DNA of 25,589 nt. Source: a virus. The position numbers and the translations under genes are program-made. A model generated the notes under the pieces. The model was not told where the DNA came from and did not search any database. It was given only the letters and a program-made list of their open reading frames with translations. The stretch is from positions 1 through 25,589 of IMG/VR virus record IMGVR_UViG_3300006802_000497. One strand, given 5' to 3'. The stretch's first letter is position 1. Every line of letters starts with the position of its first letter. Shown piece by piece: positions 1-8,531 of the stretch.

Positions 1-2054
1 CTGATGTACGTCTAAGAGAGAAAGAATTAAAGAAGATTACAGGCAATGATAGGTCAAGATATGATAATGCGCTACAAGCAGAAAAAGCATTATTAGGAGC
101 TAGACTTAAAAATGAAGCAGCAGCTAAAACTGCTGGTATTCAGCTCAAAGCAAAAGAAACCGAGACTAAACTTAAAAAAGATTTAGAGCTATTAAAACAA
201 AATCTAACTACGCAAGAACAACGCTTAACACTAGAAAAAGCTCTTAAGTCTGCAGAAGATGAGAGAATTGAAGCGCAAAAAAACAAATTAGAACTAACTA
301 GACAAGAACTTGATTTAACTCAAGAGATATTAAGATTTAGAGCTGATGAACAGGCTAGACAATTTCAAACTGTTTTGGATTCTCCTGCTAGTGCATTATT
401 TACAGATGCTCAAAAATCCTCATTTACGTTACAAATAGAAGAAACTGCGTTAAATAGATTTATTGCAGATCAAGAAAGACTTCAAGAAAGAGCTCGGGAG
501 GATAACCTCCGAGAGCTTAAAGCTATTGAGCGTCAAAGAGAAGATAATAAAAAATTAAGAAAAATAGAAGATGAAAAAATAAAAATACAACAACAAATTG
601 CTAATAAAGAAGCTGAAATTGCTGATAAAAATAGAGAATTTCAAGTTAAATTAGCTGAAGTTAGAAATAAGTTTATTTTAGAGGAAGCTAAGATCTTAGA
701 TGAGTTTATTAAAAAGTTTGCAGAAATTGCTGGGAAGAAGGAAGCAAAACCAGGAAGTATTGCTGCATTAGCGGGAAATTTCGATAATAGTAATCTTCAA
801 AGATTAAATAAAGAACTAGGAGCTCTTCAAAAAACATCAGCAAACTTAGCTAATAGCTCTAGAGAACAGGCAACAAGGGCAGTTACAAGAAGACAAGAAG
901 ATAATGCTCTTACAGCAAAAGAAGAAGAGTTAAAAAAGAGTTTGGCTAATACTATTAAATCATCTAATTTTGAAATAGAAAAAGCTAAAGATGCTTTTGA
1001 TCAGTTAAAAAAAGCAGCAGAGATTTCTTCAAATAGAGGATTAAAAGTGGCTATCGCAGGACTTGAAAGTTTTGGAGAAAACGCGAAAAAGAGCTTAAAT
1101 GATTTATTTACCGCGATTCGTGAAGGAACACTAACGGTACAAAACTTTAAAGAAGGTTTTAAAGACTTTATTTTAAATATTGTTAATGATATTCAAGCTT
1201 CTATAACCGAACAATTTATTGTAAACCCGCTCAAAGACTTTTTAGCAGAACAATTACAAAGCTTTTTCCCAGGACTAACTGGAAAACCTGATGGAACACA
1301 ACGCAACCCACTTTACGTTAGGTCTGCAGATGGTGCTCTATCACAAAAGCTTCCGTCTGGTCCAGGAGCAACACCAGATAATCCTCTTTTATCTTTATTT
1401 CCTAATGGAGTTGGTCAATCTATGGAAGAAGATGGAATAGATGAAGGATTATTTGAAGGTGCTGCAAGTTCTGGAACTGAACTAACAGCAGCAAATACAG
1501 CATTACAACAATCTACAAACACTTTGAGAAGCTCTTTCCAACAAATGGAGTTAAGTGCTAATCCTTTAACATCTTTGTTTGGTACTGTTGCTGGTGGATT
1601 AACTGATTTTGGCTCTTCTTTGTTTGGTATAGGTAAGTCTCTTCTCGGTAGTTTTGGCGGTGGTGGACAAGAAGGAAGCGGTGTACTTGGACTTTTGGGA
1701 ACTATTGGTAAATCGGTAATGAGCGTCTTTTTACCTGCAGCTACTGGTGGTCTTGTGCATATGGCGGCTGGTGGGATGATGCGGGACCGTGTCCCGGCAT
1801 TACTAGAGCCTGGCGAATTCGTCATTCGCAAACCAATGGCAAAAGCTATTGGAGGGCCCGCCCTAAATGCAATGAATGGTACTGGAGCAATGCCAGGAGG
1901 CAATGTGGTGGTTAACATCGAAAACAAAGGTACTCCACAAGATGCTGAAGCTAAACAACCTCGCTTTGATGGCGAAAAGTTTGTTATTGACATTGTGACT
2001 CGTGACTTACGTAATAATGGTCCGATTAGAAAATCTATGAGAGGTGATAGATAA
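1..2054 (+). CDS. Tail tape measure protein, C-terminal part (5' truncated by window)
   Basis: The reading frame is open from position 3, so the gene starts before the window; the first available start codon (TTG at 375) is internal. About 683 residues are visible. The first ~240 (through about position 720) are rich in K, E, Q, A and L with heptad character, as expected of a coiled coil. The C-terminal third has hydrophobic and Gly-rich segments, ending with a module around 1745-1860 containing AAGGMMRDRVPALLEPGEF and VIRKPMAKAIGG. The 'vPAlLePGEFVIRK' pattern is the usual ending of siphovirus tape measure proteins, and the segment near 1095-1250 resembles the lambda gpH C-terminal region. 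In this family the protein sets tail length and occupies the tail tube lumen. Its stop codon shares one base with the next start (TAATG), as expected for a gpH-gpM order. No catalytic domain was recognised in the visible part. Confidence 0.92.
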   Translation, partial: DVRLREKELKKITGNDRSRYDNALQAEKALLGARLKNEAAAKTAGIQLKAKETETKLKKDLELLKQNLTTQEQRLTLEKALKSAEDERIEAQKNKLELTRQELDLTQEILRFRADEQARQFQTVLDSPASALFTDAQKSSFTLQIEETALNRFIADQERLQERAREDNLRELKAIERQREDNKKLRKIEDEKIKIQQQIANKEAEIADKNREFQVKLAEVRNKFILEEAKILDEFIKKFAEIAGKKEAKPGSIAALAGNFDNSNLQRLNKELGALQKTSANLANSSREQATRAVTRRQEDNALTAKEEELKKSLANTIKSSNFEIEKAKDAFDQLKKAAEISSNRGLKVAIAGLESFGENAKKSLNDLFTAIREGTLTVQNFKEGFKDFILNIVNDIQASITEQFIVNPLKDFLAEQLQSFFPGLTGKPDGTQRNPLYVRSADGALSQKLPSGPGATPDNPLLSLFPNGVGQSMEEDGIDEGLFEGAASSGTELTAANTALQQSTNTLRSSFQQMELSANPLTSLFGTVAGGLTDFGSSLFGIGKSLLGSFGGGGQEGSGVLGLLGTIGKSVMSVFLPAATGGLVHMAAGGMMRDRVPALLEPGEFVIRKPMAKAIGGPALNAMNGTGAMPGGNVVVNIENKGTPQDAEAKQPRFDGEKFVIDIVTRDLRNNGPIRKSMRGDR

Positions 2055-3706
2055 TGGCTACTTACCCTAGTGATGCGACTGCTCCAGTAACAGCTTTTCC
2101 TGTCGTGGCTGAAGTTACTTATTCTAGTACAGGAGCATCAAGAACTTATTTTAATTTACCTGCTGCTGTAGCTCATAAAGGTGAAGTAACAGCTTTTTTA
2201 GATGGAGCGCTCCAACAAACCTCTACATATGACTTAGCTAATGCAGGACAATCAATTAACTTTGTGACTGCTCCTAACGCTACAGAACTTATTGTTAAAA
2301 CTATTTCTCTTCCCGAGCGTTTTCGTTTAACAAGATCTTTTCCTTCTGTAAGAAGCGTAGACTATTCTAATACAACAGCTACTACCGTAGACAGTAATAC
2401 CTATGTAGTTAATGCTAACACAGAAACGTTTGCTCTCCCTTCAGGTGTTAATGTTTCTTCTGCAACAGAAATTATGGTATTTTTAGGAGGCGTACTACAA
2501 CGTTCTAGCGCTTTTACTTTTCCATCAATTACTTTAGGAACTGCGGGTATTGATATTGGTGATAATACCGCTACAAAGCTACTACTAAATTTTGATGGAA
2601 CAAACGGAGCTACTACTACTACAGATGCAAGCGATAGCGCCCATACAGTTACTTTTAATGGAGATGCTCAATTAGCAACGGCAGATAAAGTGTTTGGAGA
2701 TTCTTCTTTAAAACTTGATGGGACTGGAGATTACTTATCTATTGCTGCCTCTACTGACTTTACTTTTCTTACGGATGATATGACTATTGAGACATATTTT
2801 AATGTTGCTGCTGATGTTACTACTAATGCCTCTATCTTATCTAAATTTGAATCTATTAATCGTTATTATTCTCTCCGCGTAGTAGGAGCTAATTCTAATG
2901 TAGGCTTTGTATATATTGATCAAACAAATGATGCTAATATAGAGCTATATGGCGGTAATGTAAATGGAGCTATATCTTATCACGTAGCGGTATCTCGGGA
3001 TGATTCTACTAATAATGTTATGTTGTATGTTAATAACGTATTAGTAGCAAATGGCTATCTTGGAGCTAACGTAGCGGGACAAGCTATGGGAGGAGTTACA
3101 GAAATTGGTAGGACTGGTTCTTTTAATACTACCGGAGAACCGTTAAACGGTCATATAGACGCTCTGCGTATATCTCGGGCTCGTCGTTACTATGGAAACG
3201 GAATTGAGCCAGCAAATACAGCTCCTACAGTTATAGGCGGTGCTCCTCTTGGTTCTGGTATTGATAAAGGTGTTAACGAAGACGGCGAAACTCTTTCGAT
3301 TCGTGTATTTGACGCAGAAATCACTTCTTTAGATCGTTTTTCCTCTATGGCAGATAGGAAACCAGATAAAGGATTTAGTACTTCTAAACAGTTTGACGTA
3401 GCTACTTTTACTTCTCAATCTGGTTATGAAAAACGTCGTTTAAAATCACGTAGATCTAAACGGCAGTATTCTTTATCTTATACAAATATTACTGGTGTTG
3501 AAAAAACTGCGATAGAAAACTTTTACAATGCTCGAAGCGGAGAACACGAAGCTTTCACATTTGACTTGTCACATTTGAATGAGTCTGGTACAATTACTTC
3601 AAGATTTTCTGGTCCTTTGCAAATAGAACAAGTTTTATCTGCGGGAGCTAATCTTACTCAAAACTTTTACACTGTTTCTTTTAATCTTCAAGAGGTCTTT
3701 GATTAA
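2054..3706 (+). CDS. gpM-like minor tail protein with N-terminal adhesin repeats and a LamG domain
   Basis: 550 residues in three parts. Residues ~1-170 contain two copies of a beta-rich motif (TAFLDGALQQTSTYDL and IMVFLGGVLQRSSAFTF). Residues ~176-381 form a LamG/concanavalin-like domain (LLLNFDG, FNGDAQL, LDGTGDYLSI, NGHIDALRISR), the fold often used for carbohydrate binding. Residues ~385-550 resemble lambda gpM: SGYEKRRLKSRRSKRQYSL, IENFYNARSGEHEAF and a C-terminal YTVSFNLQEVFD. gpM itself is only about 110 residues, so most of this protein is an added, probably surface-exposed, N-terminal extension. It starts in a TAATG overlap with the tape measure stop, with GAGGTGAT upstream as ribosome binding site. 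It lies between tape measure and gpL-like genes, the gpM position. Assignment rests on motif recall and gene order. Confidence 0.72.
   Translation: MATYPSDATAPVTAFPVVAEVTYSSTGASRTYFNLPAAVAHKGEVTAFLDGALQQTSTYDLANAGQSINFVTAPNATELIVKTISLPERFRLTRSFPSVRSVDYSNTTATTVDSNTYVVNANTETFALPSGVNVSSATEIMVFLGGVLQRSSAFTFPSITLGTAGIDIGDNTATKLLLNFDGTNGATTTTDASDSAHTVTFNGDAQLATADKVFGDSSLKLDGTGDYLSIAASTDFTFLTDDMTIETYFNVAADVTTNASILSKFESINRYYSLRVVGANSNVGFVYIDQTNDANIELYGGNVNGAISYHVAVSRDDSTNNVMLYVNNVLVANGYLGANVAGQAMGGVTEIGRTGSFNTTGEPLNGHIDALRISRARRYYGNGIEPANTAPTVIGGAPLGSGIDKGVNEDGETLSIRVFDAEITSLDRFSSMADRKPDKGFSTSKQFDVATFTSQSGYEKRRLKSRRSKRQYSLSYTNITGVEKTAIENFYNARSGEHEAFTFDLSHLNESGTITSRFSGPLQIEQVLSAGANLTQNFYTVSFNLQEVFD
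2579..3196 (+). repeat. LamG domain copy A (in gpM-like gene)
   Basis: This segment codes for a LamG-like domain that is clearly homologous to copy B at 4070-4699 in the next gene. Shared strings include ATTTTDAS, FNGDAQL, LDGTGDYLSI, GANSNVGFVYID, YGGNVN and NGHID. At DNA level a 23-base stretch is identical (2894-2916 and 4391-4413). Duplication or gene conversion between neighbouring tail genes is the likely cause. Confidence 0.82.
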
Positions 3707-6193
3707 ATGACTGCCCGTAATTATGATTATATTTTAACTGTTGCAGATGCTACTGGTTTTATAAGTGGCAATGTTATTTTAGGTACTACTACCGGTACAG
3801 AAGCCTATATTGCTAATGTTGATTTAGCTAATAACTTATTAAAAGTAAAACTTAATAATGTCAGACAAGAGTTTTACGCCACAGAAACAATTACCTCTAA
3901 TTCTGCAGTTACTCGTATTGTATCAGATATAACATATTATGATACTACTACTTCTTATAATGTATTCTTTACAGGAATAACTGCTAATTCTAATACAGAA
4001 GTACACATAGCTGTTGGTAATGTTTTAATTAATACAGATGAGTACGTAGTAGATCTTTCTAAATCAAATCTTCTTTTAAATTTTAACGGGGCTGATGAAG
4101 CTACAACTACTACTGATGCTTCTCCTATAAAACAACAAACTATTACTTTTAATGGAGATGCTCAACTTGATACTGCGCAGAAAAAGTTTGGCACTGCTTC
4201 TTTATTACTTGACGGGACTGGAGATTATCTTTCTATACCTTCCAGCGATGATTTTAAGTTTCTAGAACGAGATAGCACTATTGAAGTGCAAATGAGACTG
4301 GCTTCTGGTACTACTGCTAACTCAACTATTTTTTCTAGAGTAGATGCTGGCACAGAAAACTACTATGCTCTTAAGTTTGTAGGTGCTAACTCTAATGTAG
4401 GCTTTGTATATATAGATCCTGCGGGTAATGGTGATGCAGCTACTAATATTGAAATTTATGGTGGTAATGTAAATGCAGAATCTTTCTATCATGTAGCTAT
4501 TGTCAATAATACTACTTCTAATACTCTTAGTCTTTACGTTGCAAATACTCGTGTTGCTTCTACTACTTATACAGGTAACGCAGAAAGTACTATTAGTGGG
4601 CCTATAGAGATAGGTAGATCAAGCACCTTATTCTCTTCTGGAGATCCTTTTAACGGTCATATTGACGATTTAAAATATTCTAGTAAGCAAGAATATGTTT
4701 CAACTGAAGACGATAGCGGTTTTTATACTTTTCCTGAACAAACAACGCAGGCTAACTCTTATGCAACAGTTACACTAACAAGAGAAAATCAAACAAACGT
4801 AGAACTAGCAGTTGCTACAAATGTTGCGGTGTTGGTACAAACAGCTAATATTCAATCTCAACCTTTTAATCCTGCTGTGTTTACGGGAGAAGAAACTACA
4901 GCTACTACAACTATTTCATCTTTAGTTCCCTCTCCTTTTATTAAAGAAAAGAATGCGTTTACACAGAATCCTATTGTTAGGCTTATTTCTATATATTATC
5001 CAGGAGAGTGGTATCCTCCTAATGAAAACGGTAATCCTACTGAGCAAGGTGCTGGATTAGCTTGGCCTTTAAACTTTCCTTTCCGTATAGCAGAAATTAA
5101 TGGGGATTATGTTTCAGATTTACAATATAATGTTACATATGACGGACAATCATATTCTCCTTATCCTTTAAATGTTTCTTCTATTGATACTAGTTCTGAT
5201 GGTAAAATTAGTGAAGTAACTCTTTCTGCTTTTAATATTGATAATATTCTTTCTTCTCTTGTAGAAGATCCTTTTATATCAGGTAATAATTCTTCTAACT
5301 CTACCGTAGCTTTAGTTAATAATGAGCTTGTTCACGGAATTGATCCACGCACGGTAAATAAAAATCCTGCTGATGTAGGTTCTGTGGGAGATGAAGCTTT
5401 TGACACATTAACAAGAGCAAGAGCTAACGGTTTATCGTATTCTGCAGATATAGTAAATTATTACGGAAAAGCAAATGCATCTTTTGATAAAAATCAAACA
5501 ACATTAGTTAATGGAAGTTGGACGGAGCTTAAACAAGATTCCAGAGATTTACTAGGAGGCGTAGTAGAAATTAAGACTACTTTTATGAACTTTTTAGATC
5601 ATTGGCCAGAGTATAGTAGTGTTAGAACTATTACAGCAAATGTAGTTGAAGTTATTAATGCTATGCCTTATCGAGTAGGAGATAATGTAAAATCTTCTGC
5701 GGGAGATACAGAGGCTACTATTCAATCTATTGAGGAAAATAGATTTTTATTCTTAAGTAATCCGCTATCTTCTTCTACTGCATTTGGTGATTCAGTTTTT
5801 ATTGTTAATGTTGATGCAGATGTTGAGTCTTATGTAGAAGATATTTTTAAAATTAATGAGTTAGAATCTTTAAATATTACTACCGCTACTTTTGGTTTAG
5901 TTTCGTGGTTGCAGTATTTTAAAATTGTAGTGCCAAAAAGAAAATACTATAAAAATACTTGTCAATGGATTTATAAAGGTGAAGAATGTCAATATCCTGG
6001 ACCAGGAGAATTACCTATTCCAGGAACTACATCTTTAAAAAGTAATGCTAATCCTATCGGTGCAGACAACGAGACAGCTGCTTCTGCAATCGGAGATATA
6101 TGTTCAAAAAGTTTAGAAGCTTGCACGATTAGAAATAATCAAATTCATTTCGGCGGATTCCCTGCTACAGGTAGAACAATTCCGAGGGCATAG
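3707..6193 (+). CDS. gpL-like tail tip protein with LamG insertion and four-Cys Fe-S motif
   Basis: 828 residues. The N-terminal ~115 contain a small beta module (GNVILGTTTGTEAYIANVD) and an adhesin-type motif. Residues 122-331 form a LamG domain homologous to the one in the preceding gene. The rest matches lambda gpL: YDGQSYSPYPLNVSS in the body, and a C-terminal cysteine module NTCQWIYKGEECQYPGPG followed by ICSKSLEACTIRNN and FGGFP. The cysteines are C752, C761, C799 and C806. Lambda gpL has the same arrangement and is reported to bind a [4Fe-4S] cluster. Another small beta module (around residues 650-700, GDNVKSSAGDTEATIQSIEE) interrupts the gpL core. Lambda gpL is about 230 residues, so two thirds here is added material. 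Role: closing the tail tube at the tip and joining M to J. ATG directly follows the previous TAA. The next gene, a radical SAM enzyme, also uses Fe-S chemistry. Confidence 0.82.
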   Translation: MTARNYDYILTVADATGFISGNVILGTTTGTEAYIANVDLANNLLKVKLNNVRQEFYATETITSNSAVTRIVSDITYYDTTTSYNVFFTGITANSNTEVHIAVGNVLINTDEYVVDLSKSNLLLNFNGADEATTTTDASPIKQQTITFNGDAQLDTAQKKFGTASLLLDGTGDYLSIPSSDDFKFLERDSTIEVQMRLASGTTANSTIFSRVDAGTENYYALKFVGANSNVGFVYIDPAGNGDAATNIEIYGGNVNAESFYHVAIVNNTTSNTLSLYVANTRVASTTYTGNAESTISGPIEIGRSSTLFSSGDPFNGHIDDLKYSSKQEYVSTEDDSGFYTFPEQTTQANSYATVTLTRENQTNVELAVATNVAVLVQTANIQSQPFNPAVFTGEETTATTTISSLVPSPFIKEKNAFTQNPIVRLISIYYPGEWYPPNENGNPTEQGAGLAWPLNFPFRIAEINGDYVSDLQYNVTYDGQSYSPYPLNVSSIDTSSDGKISEVTLSAFNIDNILSSLVEDPFISGNNSSNSTVALVNNELVHGIDPRTVNKNPADVGSVGDEAFDTLTRARANGLSYSADIVNYYGKANASFDKNQTTLVNGSWTELKQDSRDLLGGVVEIKTTFMNFLDHWPEYSSVRTITANVVEVINAMPYRVGDNVKSSAGDTEATIQSIEENRFLFLSNPLSSSTAFGDSVFIVNVDADVESYVEDIFKINELESLNITTATFGLVSWLQYFKIVVPKRKYYKNTCQWIYKGEECQYPGPGELPIPGTTSLKSNANPIGADNETAASAIGDICSKSLEACTIRNNQIHFGGFPATGRTIPRA
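4070..4699 (+). repeat. LamG domain copy B (in gpL-like gene)
   Basis: Second copy of the LamG module, paired with 2579-3196. It begins with LLLNFNG and ends near KQEYV. It carries a short insertion (PAGNGDAATN) between GFVYID and IEIYGGN that copy A lacks, and is otherwise collinear with A. Confidence 0.82.
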
Positions 6194-7371
6194 TGATTAA
6201 AGGTTGTATATTACCGTGGATGCATTTATACGGCGATGTAAGCGGAAAATATCGTTTATGTTGTCATACAGATAATAAACCTGAATCTATTATGGCAACA
6301 TATAAAGATGATATTTCTACAATTTTTAATAATGATAAATATAAAAGTGCTAGAAAACAATTCTTATCTAATAAATACCCAAAAGAGTGTAAAAAAGCTT
6401 GTTATGCTATTGAAGAATTAGGAGGGGAATCTAATAGGCAACAAGTAAACAAACGTTTTGGTAGGTTTGCTAATCTACAAAAACATACTAAAAGTGATGG
6501 TTCCATAGTAAATCATCCTATTTATTTAGATATAAGATTTGGAAATAAATGTAACTTTAAATGTAGAATCTGCGGTCCCCATTCCTCTTCTTCTTGGTTT
6601 AAAGATTCTTCTAAAGTAACTAACTTTAAAAACTATCCCGCTCAGTTAGAAGATTATTATACAGACTCTCCTGAGTTTTGGGCTTATTTAGATAAAATTA
6701 AACATTCTGTTAAATACTTTTATTTTGCAGGGGGTGAGCCTCTTATAATGGATGGACATTATAAGCTTTTGCAATGGTTCATTGATAATAATAAAACCGA
6801 TGTTGAATTAACTTATAATACAAATTTGAGTACTCTCAAATATAAAAATTATGATGTTTTTGAATTATGGAGCCATTTTGATAAAGTAAGTTTGTGGCCC
6901 AGCGTAGATGGCTATAAACAACATTCTGAGTATGGAAGAACTAACTTTAATTGGGACACTTTTGAGACTAACTTACTAAAAACTAAAAAATATGTAAATA
7001 CTTTAAGTTGTACTACTTCAATATATAGTATTTTGACAACACCTGAATTGATAGCCCATATGAAAACTTTAAATATTGCGACTTATTTAAGTATTTTAGA
7101 TTCCCCTACTTATTTTGATATGCGATTGTTACCAGATAGTATAAAAGATAAAATAAATAAAAAATTTGATATTTTAAAAAGAAAAATACCATTAAATACT
7201 AGTGAATTAGAAACTATTGATAAAAATTTAAGCTATCTAAATAAAGATATTGGTAATAGAGATATTTTACTTAAAGAGTTTAAAAAATATAATACACAAG
7301 TAGACTCACTTAACAATACTTCTTTCGTAAAAACCTACCCGGAATTAGCAGAATGGTACGAGAAAATATAA
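6193..7371 (+). CDS. Radical SAM protein with N-terminal five-cysteine (twitch-like) module
   Basis: 392 residues starting at GTG 6193, which overlaps the gpL TAG by one base, with GAGGG upstream. The radical SAM core has the canonical CX3CX2C (C120, C124, C127 in NKCNFKCRICG) that binds [4Fe-4S] and SAM, plus FAGGEPL (GGEP at 180-183). Before the core lies CILPWMH...RLCCH...CKKAC (C5, C23, C24, C66, C70), the pattern I associate with twitch/SPASM-type auxiliary Fe-S modules, here N-terminal. Such enzymes usually modify peptides or proteins by radical chemistry, but the substrate cannot be read from sequence. It sits inside the tail operon between gpL-like and NlpC/P60 genes, and its 3' end overlaps the next gene by 19 bases, so it is co-translated with tail-tip proteins. 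The C-terminal ~90 residues are Lys-rich and unrecognised. Family call is strong; substrate unknown. Confidence 0.88.
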   Translation: MIKGCILPWMHLYGDVSGKYRLCCHTDNKPESIMATYKDDISTIFNNDKYKSARKQFLSNKYPKECKKACYAIEELGGESNRQQVNKRFGRFANLQKHTKSDGSIVNHPIYLDIRFGNKCNFKCRICGPHSSSSWFKDSSKVTNFKNYPAQLEDYYTDSPEFWAYLDKIKHSVKYFYFAGGEPLIMDGHYKLLQWFIDNNKTDVELTYNTNLSTLKYKNYDVFELWSHFDKVSLWPSVDGYKQHSEYGRTNFNWDTFETNLLKTKKYVNTLSCTTSIYSILTTPELIAHMKTLNIATYLSILDSPTYFDMRLLPDSIKDKINKKFDILKRKIPLNTSELETIDKNLSYLNKDIGNRDILLKEFKKYNTQVDSLNNTSFVKTYPELAEWYEKI

Positions 7372-7766
7372 TAAATTATTTAGGAATTCCACACTCTTAT
7401 GAATCAGGACTAAACTGCATAACAATTATCCATGAGTTCTTTAAAAAAGAGTTAGGCATAGACTGTATTAAAGAATTAGTTCCTTCTAACATAACTAATG
7501 CTCGTTGGATGAAACAAATAACTCTTGAAGATATTGATACCTGGGCATTAAAACACGGAATAAAAGTTCCGTTGACAGAGTTACAAGATTGTGATGTAAT
7601 ATTATTTAAATCACCAAGGTTAAATTATCCAATTCATTTTGGTATGTTTATGTTACCTTATAATATGTTACATTTAGAAGAGGGGAATTATTCAAAATAT
7701 GAGCACATCAGCTCTAACTGGTCAGAGTGTATCTACGCAGCCTATAGACATAAGTCCTTGGTATAA
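7353..7766 (+). CDS. NlpC/P60-like protein, first of two tandem copies (divergent)
   Basis: 137 residues. I recognise it mainly by comparison with the next gene: YLGIPHSYESGLNCITII aligns with YLGLPY...TGIDCFNLC, and CDVILFKS...IHFGMFM with YDIVLMS...NHCALYV. This gives a candidate Cys-His pair of C22 and H95, with H107 a possible third residue. NlpC/P60 proteins are papain-like peptidases or amidases. In lambda the C-terminal half of gpK carries this fold and acts in tail tip assembly or cell wall degradation. This copy is shorter and more divergent than its neighbour and may have lost activity. It overlaps the radical SAM gene by 19 bases and the next gene by 68. The upstream ribosome binding site is weak, consistent with translational coupling. 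Confidence 0.6.
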   Translation: MVRENIINYLGIPHSYESGLNCITIIHEFFKKELGIDCIKELVPSNITNARWMKQITLEDIDTWALKHGIKVPLTELQDCDVILFKSPRLNYPIHFGMFMLPYNMLHLEEGNYSKYEHISSNWSECIYAAYRHKSLV

Positions 7767-8181
7767 AAAATATCTTGGACTACCTTATTTACACTTAGGC
7801 ACCTCTACTAAAACAGGAATAGATTGTTTTAATCTTTGTAGATTAATTTACAAGGAACAACTAGGTATTGACATACCATATACTACTTCAGATTTTTGTA
7901 ATATTGTTGATGAAGATTGGTATTCAAAAACTACTGAACAATGGATGCATAAAGCAGCTACAACGGAATTTGGGTGGAAAGCGGTAACTTCTCCACAGAA
8001 ATATGATATAGTTTTAATGAGTATTGGCTCTACTAATGTTACTAACCATTGTGCTTTATATGTAGGCGATAATAAAATTTTACAAATTATGATAGATCAT
8101 ACCAGTTGGATTGCTCCCTACGGTCGCTGGTATAAACAATACACAACAGGAATAGTTAGATGGATAAATATGCCGAATTAA
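7699..8181 (+). CDS. NlpC/P60 family peptidase, second copy (gpK C-terminal-like)
   Basis: 160 residues. After ~20 leader residues it shows PWYKKYLGLPYLHLGT, then TGIDCFNLCRLIYKEQLGI with catalytic Cys43, then YDIVLMSI and VTNHCALYVGDNKILQ with His117. The order Cys, then His about 70-75 residues later, then a third polar residue is typical of NlpC/P60. The fold matches the C-terminal half of lambda gpK. The start at 7699 lies inside the previous gene (68-base overlap) and follows an AGAGGGG run about 13 bases upstream, longer than usual spacing. I saw no better in-frame start. The 3' end overlaps the JAMM gene by 22 bases. In lambda the JAMM domain comes first and both are fused in one protein; here they are separate genes in the opposite order. 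Confidence 0.77.
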   Translation: MSTSALTGQSVSTQPIDISPWYKKYLGLPYLHLGTSTKTGIDCFNLCRLIYKEQLGIDIPYTTSDFCNIVDEDWYSKTTEQWMHKAATTEFGWKAVTSPQKYDIVLMSIGSTNVTNHCALYVGDNKILQIMIDHTSWIAPYGRWYKQYTTGIVRWINMPN

Positions 8182-8531
8182 AACAAGAATTAGGAAAACA
8201 CTCACTTAGAGATTATCCTAGAGAAGCGTGTGGTTTAATTTTAAAAGACTTTAGTTATGTTCCATGCTTAAATTTAAGTAATGAACCTACTTTAAGTTTT
8301 ATTTTAGACCCTGGTGCCTTAATTCAGTATGATGAACAGATTTGGGGAATTTTTCACTCACATCCAGGCGATGATAATCCGATTCCAAGTAAAGAAGATA
8401 AAATTGGGGCTGCTTTCCAAGAGTATAAATTTTTGGTTGGTTTCGGCGAGAAATTTTTTATATACTGGTATGATAATAAGGTAAATGCTTTAAAATTTGA
8501 TCGGTTTGAGGAAAAACATCTTGAAGGTTAA
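8160..8531 (+). CDS. JAMM/MPN metallopeptidase (gpK N-terminal-like)
   Basis: 123 residues, a complete single JAMM domain. Glu22 lies in REACGLIL, and the zinc motif HSHPGDDNPIPSKED supplies His66, His68, Ser77 and Asp80, fitting the JAMM consensus E...HxHPX(n)SxxD. In lambda the N-terminal half of gpK carries this domain; the bacterial and phage members are zinc-dependent peptidases of the Mov34/MPN/PAD-1 family, and in tails the domain acts at the tip during assembly. The start at 8160 has AGGAA upstream at good spacing and overlaps the NlpC/P60 gene. The 3' end overlaps the first gpI copy by 11 bases. Together with the preceding NlpC/P60 gene it reconstitutes a split gpK. Confidence 0.88.
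   Translation: MDKYAELKQELGKHSLRDYPREACGLILKDFSYVPCLNLSNEPTLSFILDPGALIQYDEQIWGIFHSHPGDDNPIPSKEDKIGAAFQEYKFLVGFGEKFFIYWYDNKVNALKFDRFEEKHLEG

Noticed and set aside
375-377. TTG as start of the tape measure gene
   Set aside because: The same frame is open back to position 3 with coiled-coil sequence throughout, so this codon is internal.
1415-1993. Long antisense open frame (192 codons) opposite the tape measure
   Set aside because: Its Pro/Ser-rich sequence is the mirror of Gly/Ala-rich codons of the sense gene, has no recognisable domain, and the sense frame is strongly supported.
8497-8520. TTG 8497 as start of gpI copy 1
   Set aside because: The TTG at 8521 aligns with the start of copy 2 and has a GAGG site at suitable distance.
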